Counted from the stretch's first letter, positions 44,445-52,828 are shown. The stretch is 54,330 bases of DNA from Bradyrhizobium sp. in8p8 (GCF_000426845.1 NZ_AUGD01000027.1:1-54330), one strand, 5' to 3'. Numbers and translations are program-made. The notes: a model not told the origin generated them from the sequence alone.

Positions 44445-45617
44445 ATGACAGTATTTCTTGTTGCCTTAGCCGTTTTGACGTTGATCCCCACGCTGGTCCT
44501 CCTCGTCGAAGTGTTGGGGGCGCTGCGAACTCGCGACGAGGCTCAGCGAGAACGCCGCGCCAGGGGGGGACCGGTCGCGGTGGTGGTGCCGGCTCACAAT
44601 GAGAGCCGCGGCATTGTTCCGACGATTGAGGATGTCATTCCCCAGCTGAGAGGGTGCGATCGCCTGATCGTCGTGGCCGACAACTGCACCGATGACACAG
44701 CGAAGGTCTCTGTCGAGCACGGTGCTCAAGTGCTGCCGCGCGACCAGCCTGGCCGAAGGGGCAAGGGCTACGCCATGGCCTGGGCGATAGCGCATCTGGA
44801 GGATGATCCACCCGCGTTTGTTCTATTCCTGGATGCCGATTGTCGACTGGAGGCGGACTTCCTCGAAAAGGCACTCAACTGTTGCGTTGAAGGGAAAGGG
44901 CCCGTTCAGGCGCTTTATCTCATGACGAGTGCCGCGGGATTTCAAGTCGACCGGCGCGTTGCGGAGTTTGCATGGCGCCTGAAAAATTGGGTCCGGCCGC
45001 TTGGGCTCCGCTACTTTGGTAGACCCGTCCAATTGATGGGCTCGGGGATGATGTTTCCCTGGGAGGTGATCAAATCCGCACCTTTGGCGAGCGGTAACAT
45101 CGTCGAGGATCTAAAGCTGGGATTGGACCTCGCGTTGACCGGCATGCCCGCCCGCTTCCTCCCGGAGGCCCGAGTGACCAGTGAGTTCGCGGCGACAGAG
45201 CGAGGCCTTGAAAGTCAGCGGAAGCGTTGGATCGACGGACATTTGGCTATGATCCTGGACTACGTCCCACGGCTGTTAGCAGCCTCAATCACCAAGCGCG
45301 ACCCTGACCTTCTGATTCTTGCCCTCGATCTGCTGGTACCACCTTTGTCGCTACTCCTCACCGTGGCTGTAGGTGGCGCGATTCTTGGAAGTGCTTACTG
45401 GTTTTTGGTGGGGCCGCTGCTTCCAGCGGGTTTGGCCCTGCTAAATCTCTCTCTGTTGATCGGGGCGCTTGCGTTGGCTTGGTTCAGGTTCGGTCGCGAC
45501 GTCCTGCCAGCTGTGCAGATTCCCTCCGCTATCGGCCAAGTCTTCCATCGTTTGCGCCTTCTTGTGCGGCGCAATCGGTCAGAATGGGTGCGCACGGACC
45601 GAGGTCGGCCAGACTAG
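44445..45617 (+). CDS. Membrane glycosyltransferase family 2 (processive-type)
   Basis: 390 residues. N-terminal helix TVFLVALAVLTLIPTLVLLVEVL, cytoplasmic GT2 domain with VAVVVPAHNESRGI, LIVVADNCTDDTA, the DxD motif FVLFLDADCRLE near 130, and ESQRKRWIDGH near 262, which is the QxxRW motif of cellulose/chitin/hyaluronan synthase-like enzymes. Two to three C-terminal helices follow (about 285-345). Could transfer a single sugar or act processively. Divergent from the GT4 gene, and the last polysaccharide gene before the PEP-CTERM array. Confidence 0.88.
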   Translation: MTVFLVALAVLTLIPTLVLLVEVLGALRTRDEAQRERRARGGPVAVVVPAHNESRGIVPTIEDVIPQLRGCDRLIVVADNCTDDTAKVSVEHGAQVLPRDQPGRRGKGYAMAWAIAHLEDDPPAFVLFLDADCRLEADFLEKALNCCVEGKGPVQALYLMTSAAGFQVDRRVAEFAWRLKNWVRPLGLRYFGRPVQLMGSGMMFPWEVIKSAPLASGNIVEDLKLGLDLALTGMPARFLPEARVTSEFAATERGLESQRKRWIDGHLAMILDYVPRLLAASITKRDPDLLILALDLLVPPLSLLLTVAVGGAILGSAYWFLVGPLLPAGLALLNLSLLIGALALAWFRFGRDVLPAVQIPSAIGQVFHRLRLLVRRNRSEWVRTDRGRPD

Positions 45618-45737
45618 ATCAGCGATGGTCGACGGCACGGTCGCGATTTAACTATTCTGCGGCGGTGATTATTCTCATGGGTATGACAAGGGATTAACCA
45701 ATGGGGCGCCGTCCGCACTTCGAGGCTGGCCGGTTTC

Positions 45738-45796
45738 ATTGTGTCGTGCACAATCGGGCGTGTGCAACGCAAAATCATGGTTGACAAATCATGGTT
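45738..45796 (+). promoter_or_regulatory. Candidate regulatory region of the PEP-CTERM gene at 45837
   Basis: Two structures lie 40-100 bases upstream of the start. One is the dyad ATTGTG-N5-CACAAT (45738-45754). The other is a direct repeat AAATCATGGTT at 45772-45782 and 45786-45796, period 14 bases. The TTGACA at 45781-45786 between the repeats could be a -35 box, with an AT-rich -10 region near 45804-45815. Assigned by eye. Confidence 0.4.
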
Positions 45797-45836
45797 CCAC
45801 GAGTGATGAATAAGTATTAAATTCTTGGAGGTTGGA

Positions 45837-46274
45837 ATGTCTTCCCTTAAGCTTGTCTTGGCTGCAGTACTCGGTCTTTTCTTGGTGGCTGCACCTGCGC
45901 AGGCAGCGGTTGTTCTCAGTGGCGGAAGCGTAACTGTCGAAGCTGGTACACCGACCTCCTTTGACGTATCGCTCCCCTTCGATTTCTCGTTCGGTGGCTG
46001 GAGCTTCAACGACGGCATTCATTCCGTTTCGGGTTTCTTCAACGGCTCCACCCTGAGCTTTGGGCCCTTCGCTTACGCCAATGGTTCTTATAACTACACT
46101 TTCTCTTACGGCGGTGTGTTGGCTAGCGACGGTTCGTCTTACTCCTCGAATATCACGGGTGTGATTACTGCTGTTCCAGAGCCCGCGACCTGGGCGATGA
46201 TGACGCTCGGCTTCCTCGGTCTCGGTTTCCTGGCCTATCGTCGTCGCGCAGGTTCATCGCTGCGCATCGCTTGA
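45837..46274 (+). CDS. PEP-CTERM sorting-domain protein
   Basis: 145 residues from ATG 45837 with TTGGAGG about 6 bases upstream. Signal peptide MSSLKLVLAAVLGLFLVAAPAQA. The mature part is short, Gly/Ser/Phe/Tyr-rich and beta-like (FDFSFGGWSFNDG, YNYTFSYGG). Sorting signal: VPEPATWAMM, then TLGFLGLGFLAY and RRR. The smallest of the substrates here. A strong terminator follows 27 bases after the stop, so it is a single-gene unit. It resembles a secreted structural or surface protein; no enzymatic motif. Confidence 0.92.
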   Translation: MSSLKLVLAAVLGLFLVAAPAQAAVVLSGGSVTVEAGTPTSFDVSLPFDFSFGGWSFNDGIHSVSGFFNGSTLSFGPFAYANGSYNYTFSYGGVLASDGSSYSSNITGVITAVPEPATWAMMTLGFLGLGFLAYRRRAGSSLRIA

Positions 46275-46300
46275 TAGCTTTCTGTCAGAAGACTGATTGG

Positions 46301-46330
46301 AAAGGCCGCCGGATGGCGGCCTTTCTTTTG
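46301..46330 (+). terminator. Rho-independent terminator after the PEP-CTERM gene at 45837
   Basis: Perfect 10-bp stem AAAGGCCGCC (46301-46310) and GGCGGCCTTT (46315-46324) with a GGAT loop, followed by CTTTTG. Nearly the same stem is used at 50823-50845 after another PEP-CTERM gene. Confidence 0.85.
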
Positions 46331-46364
46331 CCTTCTCTGAGGAGCGCGACGTAGGCTCGCCGGT

Positions 46365-46700
46365 ATGAGCTGCTCACCGTTGGAGATCCGGGGAGGGTTT
46401 GCTTGCCGATGGCTGGCACGAATGGTGGTGGCCTTTTGCCTGTCGGTCGGCTGCTTATTCCCCAGCACCGAAGGTTTTTCCCAGGCATCCAATCGAATCA
46501 CACGTCCGCCGCCGAGCGTTGAAGAGAGTCAGGCGCTGGCTGTCGAAATCGCCAAGAGCGACGGTCTTCTCCGTCCCGGGGATATCATCGTGACCCCACG
46601 CGGTTTTCTGATGTTTAAAGGCGTATCCGCGGATGGCTACTCGAATGAATTCCACCCCGTCCCCAATCCTTTGAACCAAAATCGTGCTGGGAAGAACTAA
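46365..46700 (+). CDS. Hypothetical small exported protein
   Basis: 111 residues. A hydrophobic segment about 17-35 (LARMVVAFCLSVGCLF) followed by a polar region suggests a signal peptide with a cleavage site near GFSQA. The mature part of about 70 residues includes ALAVEIAKSDGLLRPGDIIVTPRGFLMFKGV, a pattern with conserved-looking beta strands. No PEP-CTERM signal. I do not recognise the family. It sits alone between two PEP-CTERM genes; no strong ribosome site precedes the ATG, so the start may differ. Confidence 0.5.
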   Translation: MSCSPLEIRGGFACRWLARMVVAFCLSVGCLFPSTEGFSQASNRITRPPPSVEESQALAVEIAKSDGLLRPGDIIVTPRGFLMFKGVSADGYSNEFHPVPNPLNQNRAGKN

Positions 46701-46870
46701 GGGCATGCGGAAATGCGCGAGCTCGGACGGCGAGCCCTTAACTTTACCATGCGGACTTTTAGGAAAAATTATGCTTGAGGTCGTGTAAATTAACGACAAG
46801 CCCGTTGGAAACAGGCTAATGATGGATTTAAGAGCCCTGTTCGAGGGGCCCGGATGCCGGAGAGTTTTGA

Positions 46871-47821
46871 ATGCTACGCCGCCCGTTTTCAATCGCCGCT
46901 TTTCTCGTCTCGGCTTTTGCCTCATCGGCAGCTTCGGCCGGTCTCGTGACCGTGACGAGCTATGACATGCCAAACGGAAATGGCGCTGCCCAGTACACGA
47001 CCCCGACAGGCGGCCAGAACTATTTCGACTTCACTTACACCAAGACCGGGCAGTCCACTCCCGCTGCCAACGCCGGCCTGAACGGTTCTCCCAACTCGGT
47101 CCCGAACAATTCCAACGCAACCAACATCCTGACCGGCGGCACCGGAAAGTTGACGGACGGCGTCAAAGCGACTGACAATTTTTCGCTGGTCAGTGGATCG
47201 GACGGGACGATTTCGAACGGCTGGACCACGGCCGCGTCGCCATACTACGGCTCCCTCAACGGCCAAGCCAGCCAATACGTAGGATGGAAGTACCAGGATC
47301 CGACGATCGTCTTCCATCTGGCGAGCGGCTCGATGGTCAGTCAGATCAATCTGTACGTCGCTGCGGATGGCTCTGGAGGCCTGGTCGGAGCTCCCGGAAA
47401 CGTAGCGCTCACCATCGGCTCGATGCTGCTCGACCCCTCTCAATACACCCAAGTCATCTCACCATACACCGGAGACAATCCGTATAGCTCGAGCACGGCA
47501 TTGATCACGATCACCTTGAACCAGGCGATCTCGTCGAGTGAGCTTTTTGCGCTTCAGCTGTTCCGTGGCCCTTTGTTGCAGGATGGCTATGACTACGAGC
47601 AACAATATCGGGATCCGAACACCAATGAGTTCAATGATCCTCTGAGTGGTTTCCTGGAGAATGCATGGGACCCGAAGCTCGAACCTTGGATCATGTTGAG
47701 CGAGGTCGAGTTTCTGGCGGCGGTACCTGAGCCTTCGACTTGGTTGATGATGATCGCTGGCTTCCTCGGTATGGGAGTGCTGGCTTTTCGTCGCCGGCAG
47801 CACTTCGCGGCAGCTCGGTAG
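46871..47821 (+). CDS. PEP-CTERM sorting-domain protein
   Basis: 316 residues, the longest substrate here. Signal peptide MLRRPFSIAAFLVSAFASSAASA. The body is Asn/Gly/Ser-rich and beta-predicted, with NGTWTT-like strands and DPTIVFHLASGSMVSQINLYVAADGSG, reminiscent of a discoidin/carbohydrate-binding jelly-roll. The part before the signal, LEPWIMLSEVEFLA, is also typical of such modules. Sorting signal: VPEPSTWLMM, IAGFLGMGVLAF, RRRQ. Preceded by GGAGAG about 8 bases before the ATG. A sugar-binding role at the surface is inference. Confidence 0.9.
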   Translation: MLRRPFSIAAFLVSAFASSAASAGLVTVTSYDMPNGNGAAQYTTPTGGQNYFDFTYTKTGQSTPAANAGLNGSPNSVPNNSNATNILTGGTGKLTDGVKATDNFSLVSGSDGTISNGWTTAASPYYGSLNGQASQYVGWKYQDPTIVFHLASGSMVSQINLYVAADGSGGLVGAPGNVALTIGSMLLDPSQYTQVISPYTGDNPYSSSTALITITLNQAISSSELFALQLFRGPLLQDGYDYEQQYRDPNTNEFNDPLSGFLENAWDPKLEPWIMLSEVEFLAAVPEPSTWLMMIAGFLGMGVLAFRRRQHFAAAR

Positions 47822-48088
47822 CGTCCGACCGATCATAGTCCGCCCGTGACGAGTACGGTGATTCGGCGCGCGATTCCTGTTCCTTCTCATGTCTGCAAGC
47901 GTCGTTCGCCCTGCGAGCGGCGCCCACGCCGCGTGAGGCCCTCGCCGGACATGCGTTGCCCGCCAAATTGAGATCTCTCTCTGCGGCAGAGAAGTCACTC
48001 AAGACCGAAATTTGAAAAGAAGCGCTGCTTCTGCTTCAAGACTCAGGGAACTCGGTGCTAGGTGGATACGCTGGCACCGGAGAGGGAC
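47822..48088. other. Intergenic stretch after the PEP-CTERM gene at 46871
   Basis: About 270 bases without a recognisable gene, terminator or repeat. Minus-strand frames here (47691-48002) are Arg/Ser-rich shadows of the PEP-CTERM gene's end and were not accepted. Confidence 0.4.
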
Positions 48089-48328
48089 ATGTCCATTCAA
48101 ACGCCTGAGTCGATCACGTGCGTGCTGCTTGCGGCTCTCAATGCCGCTGACGATGTCGCCAACTGCAACTCGGATCCGATGGGAGCGATGAGTGCCGAGG
48201 CGGCGTCCGTTGCAACAACCTTGGCCGAGCTGGTCAAGGTGCAGGTCTCGGAGACCACCGACGACAGCCAGAATCGGTTCGCTGCGACAGTATGCGCGAG
48301 CATGAACAGGCTTAGATCTGCATCTTGA
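48089..48328 (+). CDS. Hypothetical small protein
   Basis: 79 residues from ATG 48089, with GAGAGGG about 5 bases upstream, a good ribosome site. Sequence MSIQTPESITCVLLAALNAADD, then SAEAASVATTLAELVKVQVSETTDDSQNRF. Predicted helical and acidic, without signal peptide or membrane helix. No known family recognised. It lies between two PEP-CTERM genes on the same strand. Supported only by start signal and composition; a minus-strand frame of similar quality overlaps it. Confidence 0.4.
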   Translation: MSIQTPESITCVLLAALNAADDVANCNSDPMGAMSAEAASVATTLAELVKVQVSETTDDSQNRFAATVCASMNRLRSAS

Positions 48329-48541
48329 CGGGCTGATCGCTTGGCGAGGTAGCTGATTGGCGGTTGCGGAGGAGCGCGCAACCACTTCGATTCTGATATG
48401 ATGCTCGGCAACGAATCAGTTGCGTTCGATTTCGTGCCCCCGATAGCAGTGAAGTTTGACTCGCGAGAGGTTGCTTTCGCGATAGTTGCGTCGTGCCGGG
48501 GGCGCAGTGATTCCGTATCAACTTCGACGAGGGGCGAAACA

Positions 48542-49180
48542 GTGAAAATCAGAATACTTCTCGGAATTGCGATGGCTGGCGCCGTTCTTTCGGTGACGCA
48601 AGCGCGCGCGGCGCTTCTGACGCAAAGCTTCACTTTTAGCGGCTCGCACTCTGGCTCGACCTATGGCGTCACGGGCAACTTCACTTACGATTCCTCGAAT
48701 GGTCAGTTGCAGGCGATCACCGGCAATGTTGCTTCGGGGGGCGTAACTCAAGCGATTACCGGTCTCGTGCCGGCGGATTACAGTTTGGCCGTGAACAACT
48801 TCTATCCGGATGCGACCGATGATTATCGGTACTTCTCTTACGATAACTTGTTCCTCTCGGGAGCATTCACGTTCAATGGCGTATTGTTCTCGTTCGGCTC
48901 AGGCAATTACGGCGGTCTCTACTACAATCCTGGGCCATTCCTGACCCTGTGGTTGCCTGACGGTCCAAACACTCCAGCTTCTGAGGCTGGCTTGGAATGC
49001 CCGGACAATCTCTATTGCCCAGGGGTACCGGGGACTCTCAATTTCGCAGCCGTTGGTGCGGTACCAGAGCCTTCAACCTGGGCCATGATGCTCCTTGGTT
49101 TCCTTGGCCTTGGGGTTTTCGGACGGACGCTTCGTCGGTCTCCCGAGATCCGCTGCGAGCTTACCGAAGCTTCCAGCTAA
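48542..49180 (+). CDS. PEP-CTERM sorting-domain protein
   Basis: 212 residues from GTG 48542 with GAGGGG about 7 bases upstream; the frame is open further upstream, but the signal peptide (MKIRILLGIAMAGAVLSVTQARA) starts here. The body is Gly/Ser/Tyr/Asn-rich with LTQSFTFSGSHSGSTYGVTGNFTYD, a beta pattern common in PEP-CTERM proteins, and one Cys pair (ECPDNLYCPG). Sorting signal: VPEPSTWAMM, LLGFLGLGVFG, then a weaker basic tail RTLRRS instead of RRR. Confidence 0.9.
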   Translation: MKIRILLGIAMAGAVLSVTQARAALLTQSFTFSGSHSGSTYGVTGNFTYDSSNGQLQAITGNVASGGVTQAITGLVPADYSLAVNNFYPDATDDYRYFSYDNLFLSGAFTFNGVLFSFGSGNYGGLYYNPGPFLTLWLPDGPNTPASEAGLECPDNLYCPGVPGTLNFAAVGAVPEPSTWAMMLLGFLGLGVFGRTLRRSPEIRCELTEASS

Positions 49181-49325
49181 AGTTGGACGAGGTGCTTGAC
49201 GCTAGTGCCGGCACCAAGATCGTTGATTGATCGCTAGGTCAGTGCTTAGATCCATGCTGGCTACCTTTATACGCCTTGTTGTGCCTCCCCCGTCATTGTT
49301 GCCAATTCGATAATGGAGATGTCTC

Positions 49326-49955
49326 GTGAACCGGATGTTGTTTGGTTGCCTCGTTTTTTCCGCGCTTGCTTGCTCGCAGGCGTCTCAGGCGGCGACAGTG
49401 GTTTTTGAAGACAATTTCAACGCCACGACAACGCAGTCTCTCAACCAGACGGTGTTCGCCAATTGGACGGTGACCTCAGGCTCGGTCGACGTTATCGGTG
49501 ATGGCGGACCGTATGCCTTGCTGCCTGTCGGCAACGGAAACTATGTCGATCTCAACGGTTCGACCGGGCAGCCGGGACAGCTGACCACCAAGATGGATTT
49601 CGCGGCCGGTACCTACGTCCTGACCTTTCAGCTGGCGGGTAGTCAGGGCGGTGTCGGCGACGTCGATCCGGCCCAGCACACCACGACGATCTCATTCTCC
49701 TTGGGTGGTTCGTCGCAATCGATCACTCTCGATCCGGCTGATCCGCTGAACACTTATTCGTTCTGGTTTACCACCAGCGGCGGCAAGCTGATGTTTACGG
49801 ATCTGTCCGGCGGCAACGCGAATGTCGGCAACTTGCTGGACAATGTATCGGTCGCCGCCGTGCCCGAGCCCTCGACCTGGGCCATGATGATCCTGGGCTT
49901 CTTGGGCGTCGGCTTTCTGGCCGGTCGGGCTCGCAATTCGCGACTGACTGCCTAA
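49326..49955 (+). CDS. PEP-CTERM sorting-domain protein
   Basis: 209 residues, GTG start with GGAGAT upstream. Signal peptide MNRMLFGCLVFSALACSQASQA. The mature part, FEDNFNATTTQSLNQTVFANWTVTSGSVDVIG, is typical of extracellular lectin-like or jelly-roll domains, with LPVGNGNYVDLNGSTGQPGQL and a terminal NLLDNVSV strand. Sorting signal: VPEPSTWAMM, ILGFLGVGFLA, then GRARNSR. A carbohydrate-binding fold is likely but not proven. Confidence 0.9.
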   Translation: MNRMLFGCLVFSALACSQASQAATVVFEDNFNATTTQSLNQTVFANWTVTSGSVDVIGDGGPYALLPVGNGNYVDLNGSTGQPGQLTTKMDFAAGTYVLTFQLAGSQGGVGDVDPAQHTTTISFSLGGSSQSITLDPADPLNTYSFWFTTSGGKLMFTDLSGGNANVGNLLDNVSVAAVPEPSTWAMMILGFLGVGFLAGRARNSRLTA

Positions 49956-50148
49956 GGGAGTTCTTAACCTTGAGCCGCTCCTGATCGGAACCAGCTCGTC
50001 GTTTGCCCTGCCCGCACCTCTATAGAATACTGCAAGTGTACGCCCGCCAACTGCAAATTTAATTTATTTAAAATGCCTTTCTCATTGACTCGTCCTTTTA
50101 TTCAGAGTTAAAAGACCATTGCCGTCGTGTAATTTTGAGGAGGTCAAA

Positions 50149-50796
50149 TTGAACAAAATCTCTAGTCTAGGAGCTAGCGTCGCCGCGCTAGCGCTCTTTG
50201 CTTCTCTTCCGTCCGCTGCAAACGCCGCCCTCGTGCAGTCGGTCGGAAACAACGGAAGCTTGCCAATCTTGGCTCTCAACCTTGATAACAGCGGTATTAC
50301 CGGCGTTGCGACCCAGTCGGGAGGCGCTGTCTATAACACGACACATCCCGGGTTCGCGGCAATGCCGGCGCCGGGCACTGTAGGCAATTTTCTCGCTGCT
50401 GGCCCCAGCAACAATGGCAATGCAACGCTGACCTTTATCAATCCGCTCAGCTATTTGAGCTTTCTGTGGGGATCGCCCGATAGCTACAATGCCCTGACGA
50501 TCAATACCAACCTGGGTACCTACAACTATACAGCGGCTTCCGCGAACGTTAACCCGGTTAACGGTGATCAGAACTTCGCTCAGTATGTTCAGTTCGCGGC
50601 GAGCGGTGGGGAATACATCACCAGCGCCATTTTCGCGTCTGGCAACACCAATGCCTTCGAAGTCGCGAACTTCACTGTGACTGCGGTCCCCGAGCCGACC
50701 ACTTGGGCCATGATGATCCTGGGCTTCCTCGGCCTCGGCTTCCTCGGCTATCGCAAGAGCAGCAAGGCTGGCGGCACTTCGTTCCGTCTGGCTTGA
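50149..50796 (+). CDS. PEP-CTERM sorting-domain protein
   Basis: 215 residues from TTG 50149, which has a perfect GAGGAGGT ribosome site 5 bases upstream and gives the signal peptide MNKISSLGASVAALALFASLPSAANA. Body Asn/Gly/Thr-rich: SNNGNATLTFINPLSYLSFLWGSPDSYNALTI, which resembles a family of PEP-CTERM proteins with a conserved FLWGSPDSYN motif. Sorting signal: VPEPTTWAMM, ILGFLGLGFLGY, RKSS. A terminator follows 26 bases after the stop. Function unknown. Confidence 0.9.
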   Translation: MNKISSLGASVAALALFASLPSAANAALVQSVGNNGSLPILALNLDNSGITGVATQSGGAVYNTTHPGFAAMPAPGTVGNFLAAGPSNNGNATLTFINPLSYLSFLWGSPDSYNALTINTNLGTYNYTAASANVNPVNGDQNFAQYVQFAASGGEYITSAIFASGNTNAFEVANFTVTAVPEPTTWAMMILGFLGLGFLGYRKSSKAGGTSFRLA

Positions 50797-50822
50797 TTGC
50801 CGCCTAGAACAAGATTGCATGG

Positions 50823-50850
50823 AAGGCCGCCAGCATGGCGGCCTTTCTCG
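50823..50850 (+). terminator. Rho-independent terminator after the PEP-CTERM gene at 50149
   Basis: Stem AAGGCCGCC (50823-50831) and GGCGGCCTT (50837-50845), loop AGCAT, then TCTCGTTT. Nine base pairs are identical to the terminator at 46301-46330; only the loop and tail differ. Confidence 0.8.
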
Positions 50851-51339
50851 TTTGGCATTGGATGTATTGCGCCGCGATCGGCGCCACGGAGGTTGCGATG
50901 GATATCGTCGGCACGTGCCTCAACTGCTATACGGCTTCCGGAAGTCTCCTGCTCAACACCGCGATTGGGCTTGTCGCCTTGTGCTTCGCTGTTTCGAGGG
51001 GATGGAGAACGAGTAATCGTTCGCCGGCGTTGCGAAACTAAGGTCGCTGCCGCGTCCCGATAGTTTTGGCTGCCAGGACAGGCGGCAAAGCTTGCCCACC
51101 CTGTCATGTAGCTGCACAATTACTAGCGCGCCGCGTCCCGCTGACTTTGGAGCGGCGCCGCGCGTTTGATTTCGCCGCAGCGAGGCGGCATCAAGCGCAA
51201 ACGCCTCCTTGCAGGTGTGACGTCCACGGTCAGACACGTGCCTCGGTCGATACACCAGCGACCTACGACCAAGTTCGATCTGGCATAGAGAAGGGCCGCA
51301 CCGGAGGTGCAGCTCTTGACGCAACGTGATGATGTCGTG
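50851..51339. other. Intergenic stretch between convergent PEP-CTERM genes
   Basis: About 490 bases between the plus-strand gene ending at 50796 and the minus-strand gene ending at 51340. Short frames (50835-51041 plus, 50953-51324 minus) have no start signal or motif. No terminator for the minus-strand gene was clear. Confidence 0.45.
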
Positions 51340-51930
51340 CTAAGCGCGCGCGGTGACGGCAGGCGCCTGCTTGCGACGGTAGGCCAGAAAGCCGAGACCA
51401 GCGAAACCCAGCATCATCATAGCCCAAGTCGAGGGCTCGGGGACGGCGGAGTTGATTGCAAACGTGCCCCGCAGGGGGTCGACGTCTTTCGGGTCAAAAA
51501 CGGTCGTCCCGAGCAGAACGTCCTGAAGGGTCAGCGTATACTGATTTCCCCCGAAGCTCAGGCTCTGGGGCTGGAAATCAATGTAAACGAGGCCACCGAT
51601 CGCGGTGATGAAGCCTGATACGGTCGCCGAAAAGTCCACACCCGTGGTGATCGGGGAGCTCAGCGAGACTGTCAAGTTGAAGGCGTCCCCCAGAAAGGCG
51701 TGAGGGTTAAAGAGGCCGGTATTCTTCAAGGTGAAGGTGCCGAGATCCGTCGGGGTATCCGCATCGACATCAAAATTGGTGCCTTTGAACGAAAGCGTGT
51801 GATCCTTTGCCGTGCAGCCGGATCCAAAGCAACCCGTCGTCATGCCGGTGAAGGTTGCAGCGTCGGCGCTCGTCGCGCTCAGGCCAAGCGCAAGCGTCGC
51901 TGCCAATCCCCAAATCCGAAAAACCTTCAT
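51340..51930 (-). CDS. PEP-CTERM sorting-domain protein
   Basis: 196 residues from ATG 51930 with GGAGG 6 bases upstream. Signal peptide MKVFRIWGLAATLALGLSATSADA. The mature part, TFTGMTTGCFGSGCTAKDHTLSFKGTNFD, carries one Cys pair and then strands rich in Phe/Thr/Asn (FTLKNTGLFNPHAFLGDAFNLTVSLSSP), like choice-of-anchor beta domains. Sorting signal: VPEPSTWAMM, MLGFAGLGFLAY, RRK. Opposite strand to the five substrates before it. Confidence 0.9.
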   Translation of the reverse strand: MKVFRIWGLAATLALGLSATSADAATFTGMTTGCFGSGCTAKDHTLSFKGTNFDVDADTPTDLGTFTLKNTGLFNPHAFLGDAFNLTVSLSSPITTGVDFSATVSGFITAIGGLVYIDFQPQSLSFGGNQYTLTLQDVLLGTTVFDPKDVDPLRGTFAINSAVPEPSTWAMMMLGFAGLGFLAYRRKQAPAVTARA

Positions 51931-52069
51931 GAAACCTCCAGCTCTCAAAAATGCAAAGCAGGTCTTATTACCTTAGTTCCGAATAAACCCGGATTCGAAG
52001 TTGGGTCAATGAATTTGTTAAATATCAGTAAATATTGCCTGGCATATTCAAATGTAGCGCAGCCCCTAT

Positions 52070-52102
52070 GCAGAGAGATCGCCTGGAAGGCGGTCTCCTG
52101 CA
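52070..52102 (-). terminator. Hairpin after the PEP-CTERM gene at 52127, possible terminator
   Basis: GAGATCGCC and GGCGGTCTC pair through 9 positions with one wobble around a 5-base loop, flanked by further partial pairing (GCAG/CTGC). It is 25 bases past the stop. No T-run follows on the minus strand, so intrinsic termination would be weak. Confidence 0.45.
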
Positions 52103-52126
52103 CATCATGGGACGTTCGGTGGAAAA

Positions 52127-52828
52127 TTAAGACGCGCTCACCGCGCTCAGCTGCTTAGTGCGATAGGCGAGGAGGCCAACACCAGCGAAGCCCAGGATGA
52201 ACATCGCCCAGGTCGAGGGCTCGGGGACCGCGCTGGTGAACGTCGCCGAGAAAGTCAGATCAGAAAAATCATTGAGGGCCGTATTCCAAGGCGTCTGTGT
52301 CTGACCTAGCCCGGGAAGGGGCACCGAGTCGGGATAGATATTGCTCCACACCAAAGTACCGAGATGGGGAATGGAGTTGGCGGTGCAACCCCCGAAGTTC
52401 AAGCACGATCCAACAGTAGCCGAGCCGCTATTGTTTGCGATGCCGTAAGTGCTGAGAAACGCAACATAGGTCTGGCCTTGCGTGACGTTGGCGCCCACCG
52501 GCGAGAAGACGAGAACGCCGGCAGTCCCCGCCACCACGGGACTTTGCCAAAGCAGCGCAGTCGGTTTGGAGCCATCCCACGCGTAGACCGCCGCGTACAG
52601 CGAAGCGAGGTTCGAACTGTTGAGCGTGAATTTGAAGTCCGTCAGAGAGCCGGTGAGAGGGGCGGCAAATGTCTCTCCCACAAACTGCGTTTGCTGGCCG
52701 CCTGTCAATGATCCTGACAACGAGCCGAAGCTGTAAGTGTTGGCCGGATTGCTGATCACGTCCGCTGCCGCAGGGGCCGCGTGGGCCAAAAATCCTGCTA
52801 TGGAAAGTGCGACTACTTTACGAAACAT
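52127..52828 (-). CDS. PEP-CTERM sorting-domain protein
   Basis: 233 residues from ATG 52828 with GGGAG about 9 bases upstream; the frame extends further 5' without signal-peptide character. Signal peptide MFRKVVALSIAGFLAHAAPAAA. The body contains TYSFGSLSGSLTGGQQTQFVGETFAAPLTGSLTDFKFTLNSS and YAAVYAWDGSKPTALLWQSPV, a beta-sandwich pattern of extracellular proteins. One Cys pair (SCLNFGGC). Sorting signal: VPEPSTWAMF, ILGFAGVGLLAY, RTKQ. Followed by the IS3 element 180 bases upstream of its start. Confidence 0.9.
   Translation of the reverse strand: MFRKVVALSIAGFLAHAAPAAADVISNPANTYSFGSLSGSLTGGQQTQFVGETFAAPLTGSLTDFKFTLNSSNLASLYAAVYAWDGSKPTALLWQSPVVAGTAGVLVFSPVGANVTQGQTYVAFLSTYGIANNSGSATVGSCLNFGGCTANSIPHLGTLVWSNIYPDSVPLPGLGQTQTPWNTALNDFSDLTFSATFTSAVPEPSTWAMFILGFAGVGLLAYRTKQLSAVSAS

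Noticed and set aside
48097..48633. 178-codon minus-strand frame between PEP-CTERM genes
   Set aside because: Runs antisense into the signal peptide of the gene at 48542 and is rich in Ser, Arg and Ala; the plus-strand 79-codon frame has the better start signal.
50835..51041. 68-codon frame with a hydrophobic segment after the PEP-CTERM gene at 50149
   Set aside because: Its start lies inside the terminator hairpin and there is no ribosome site; two other frames overlap it.
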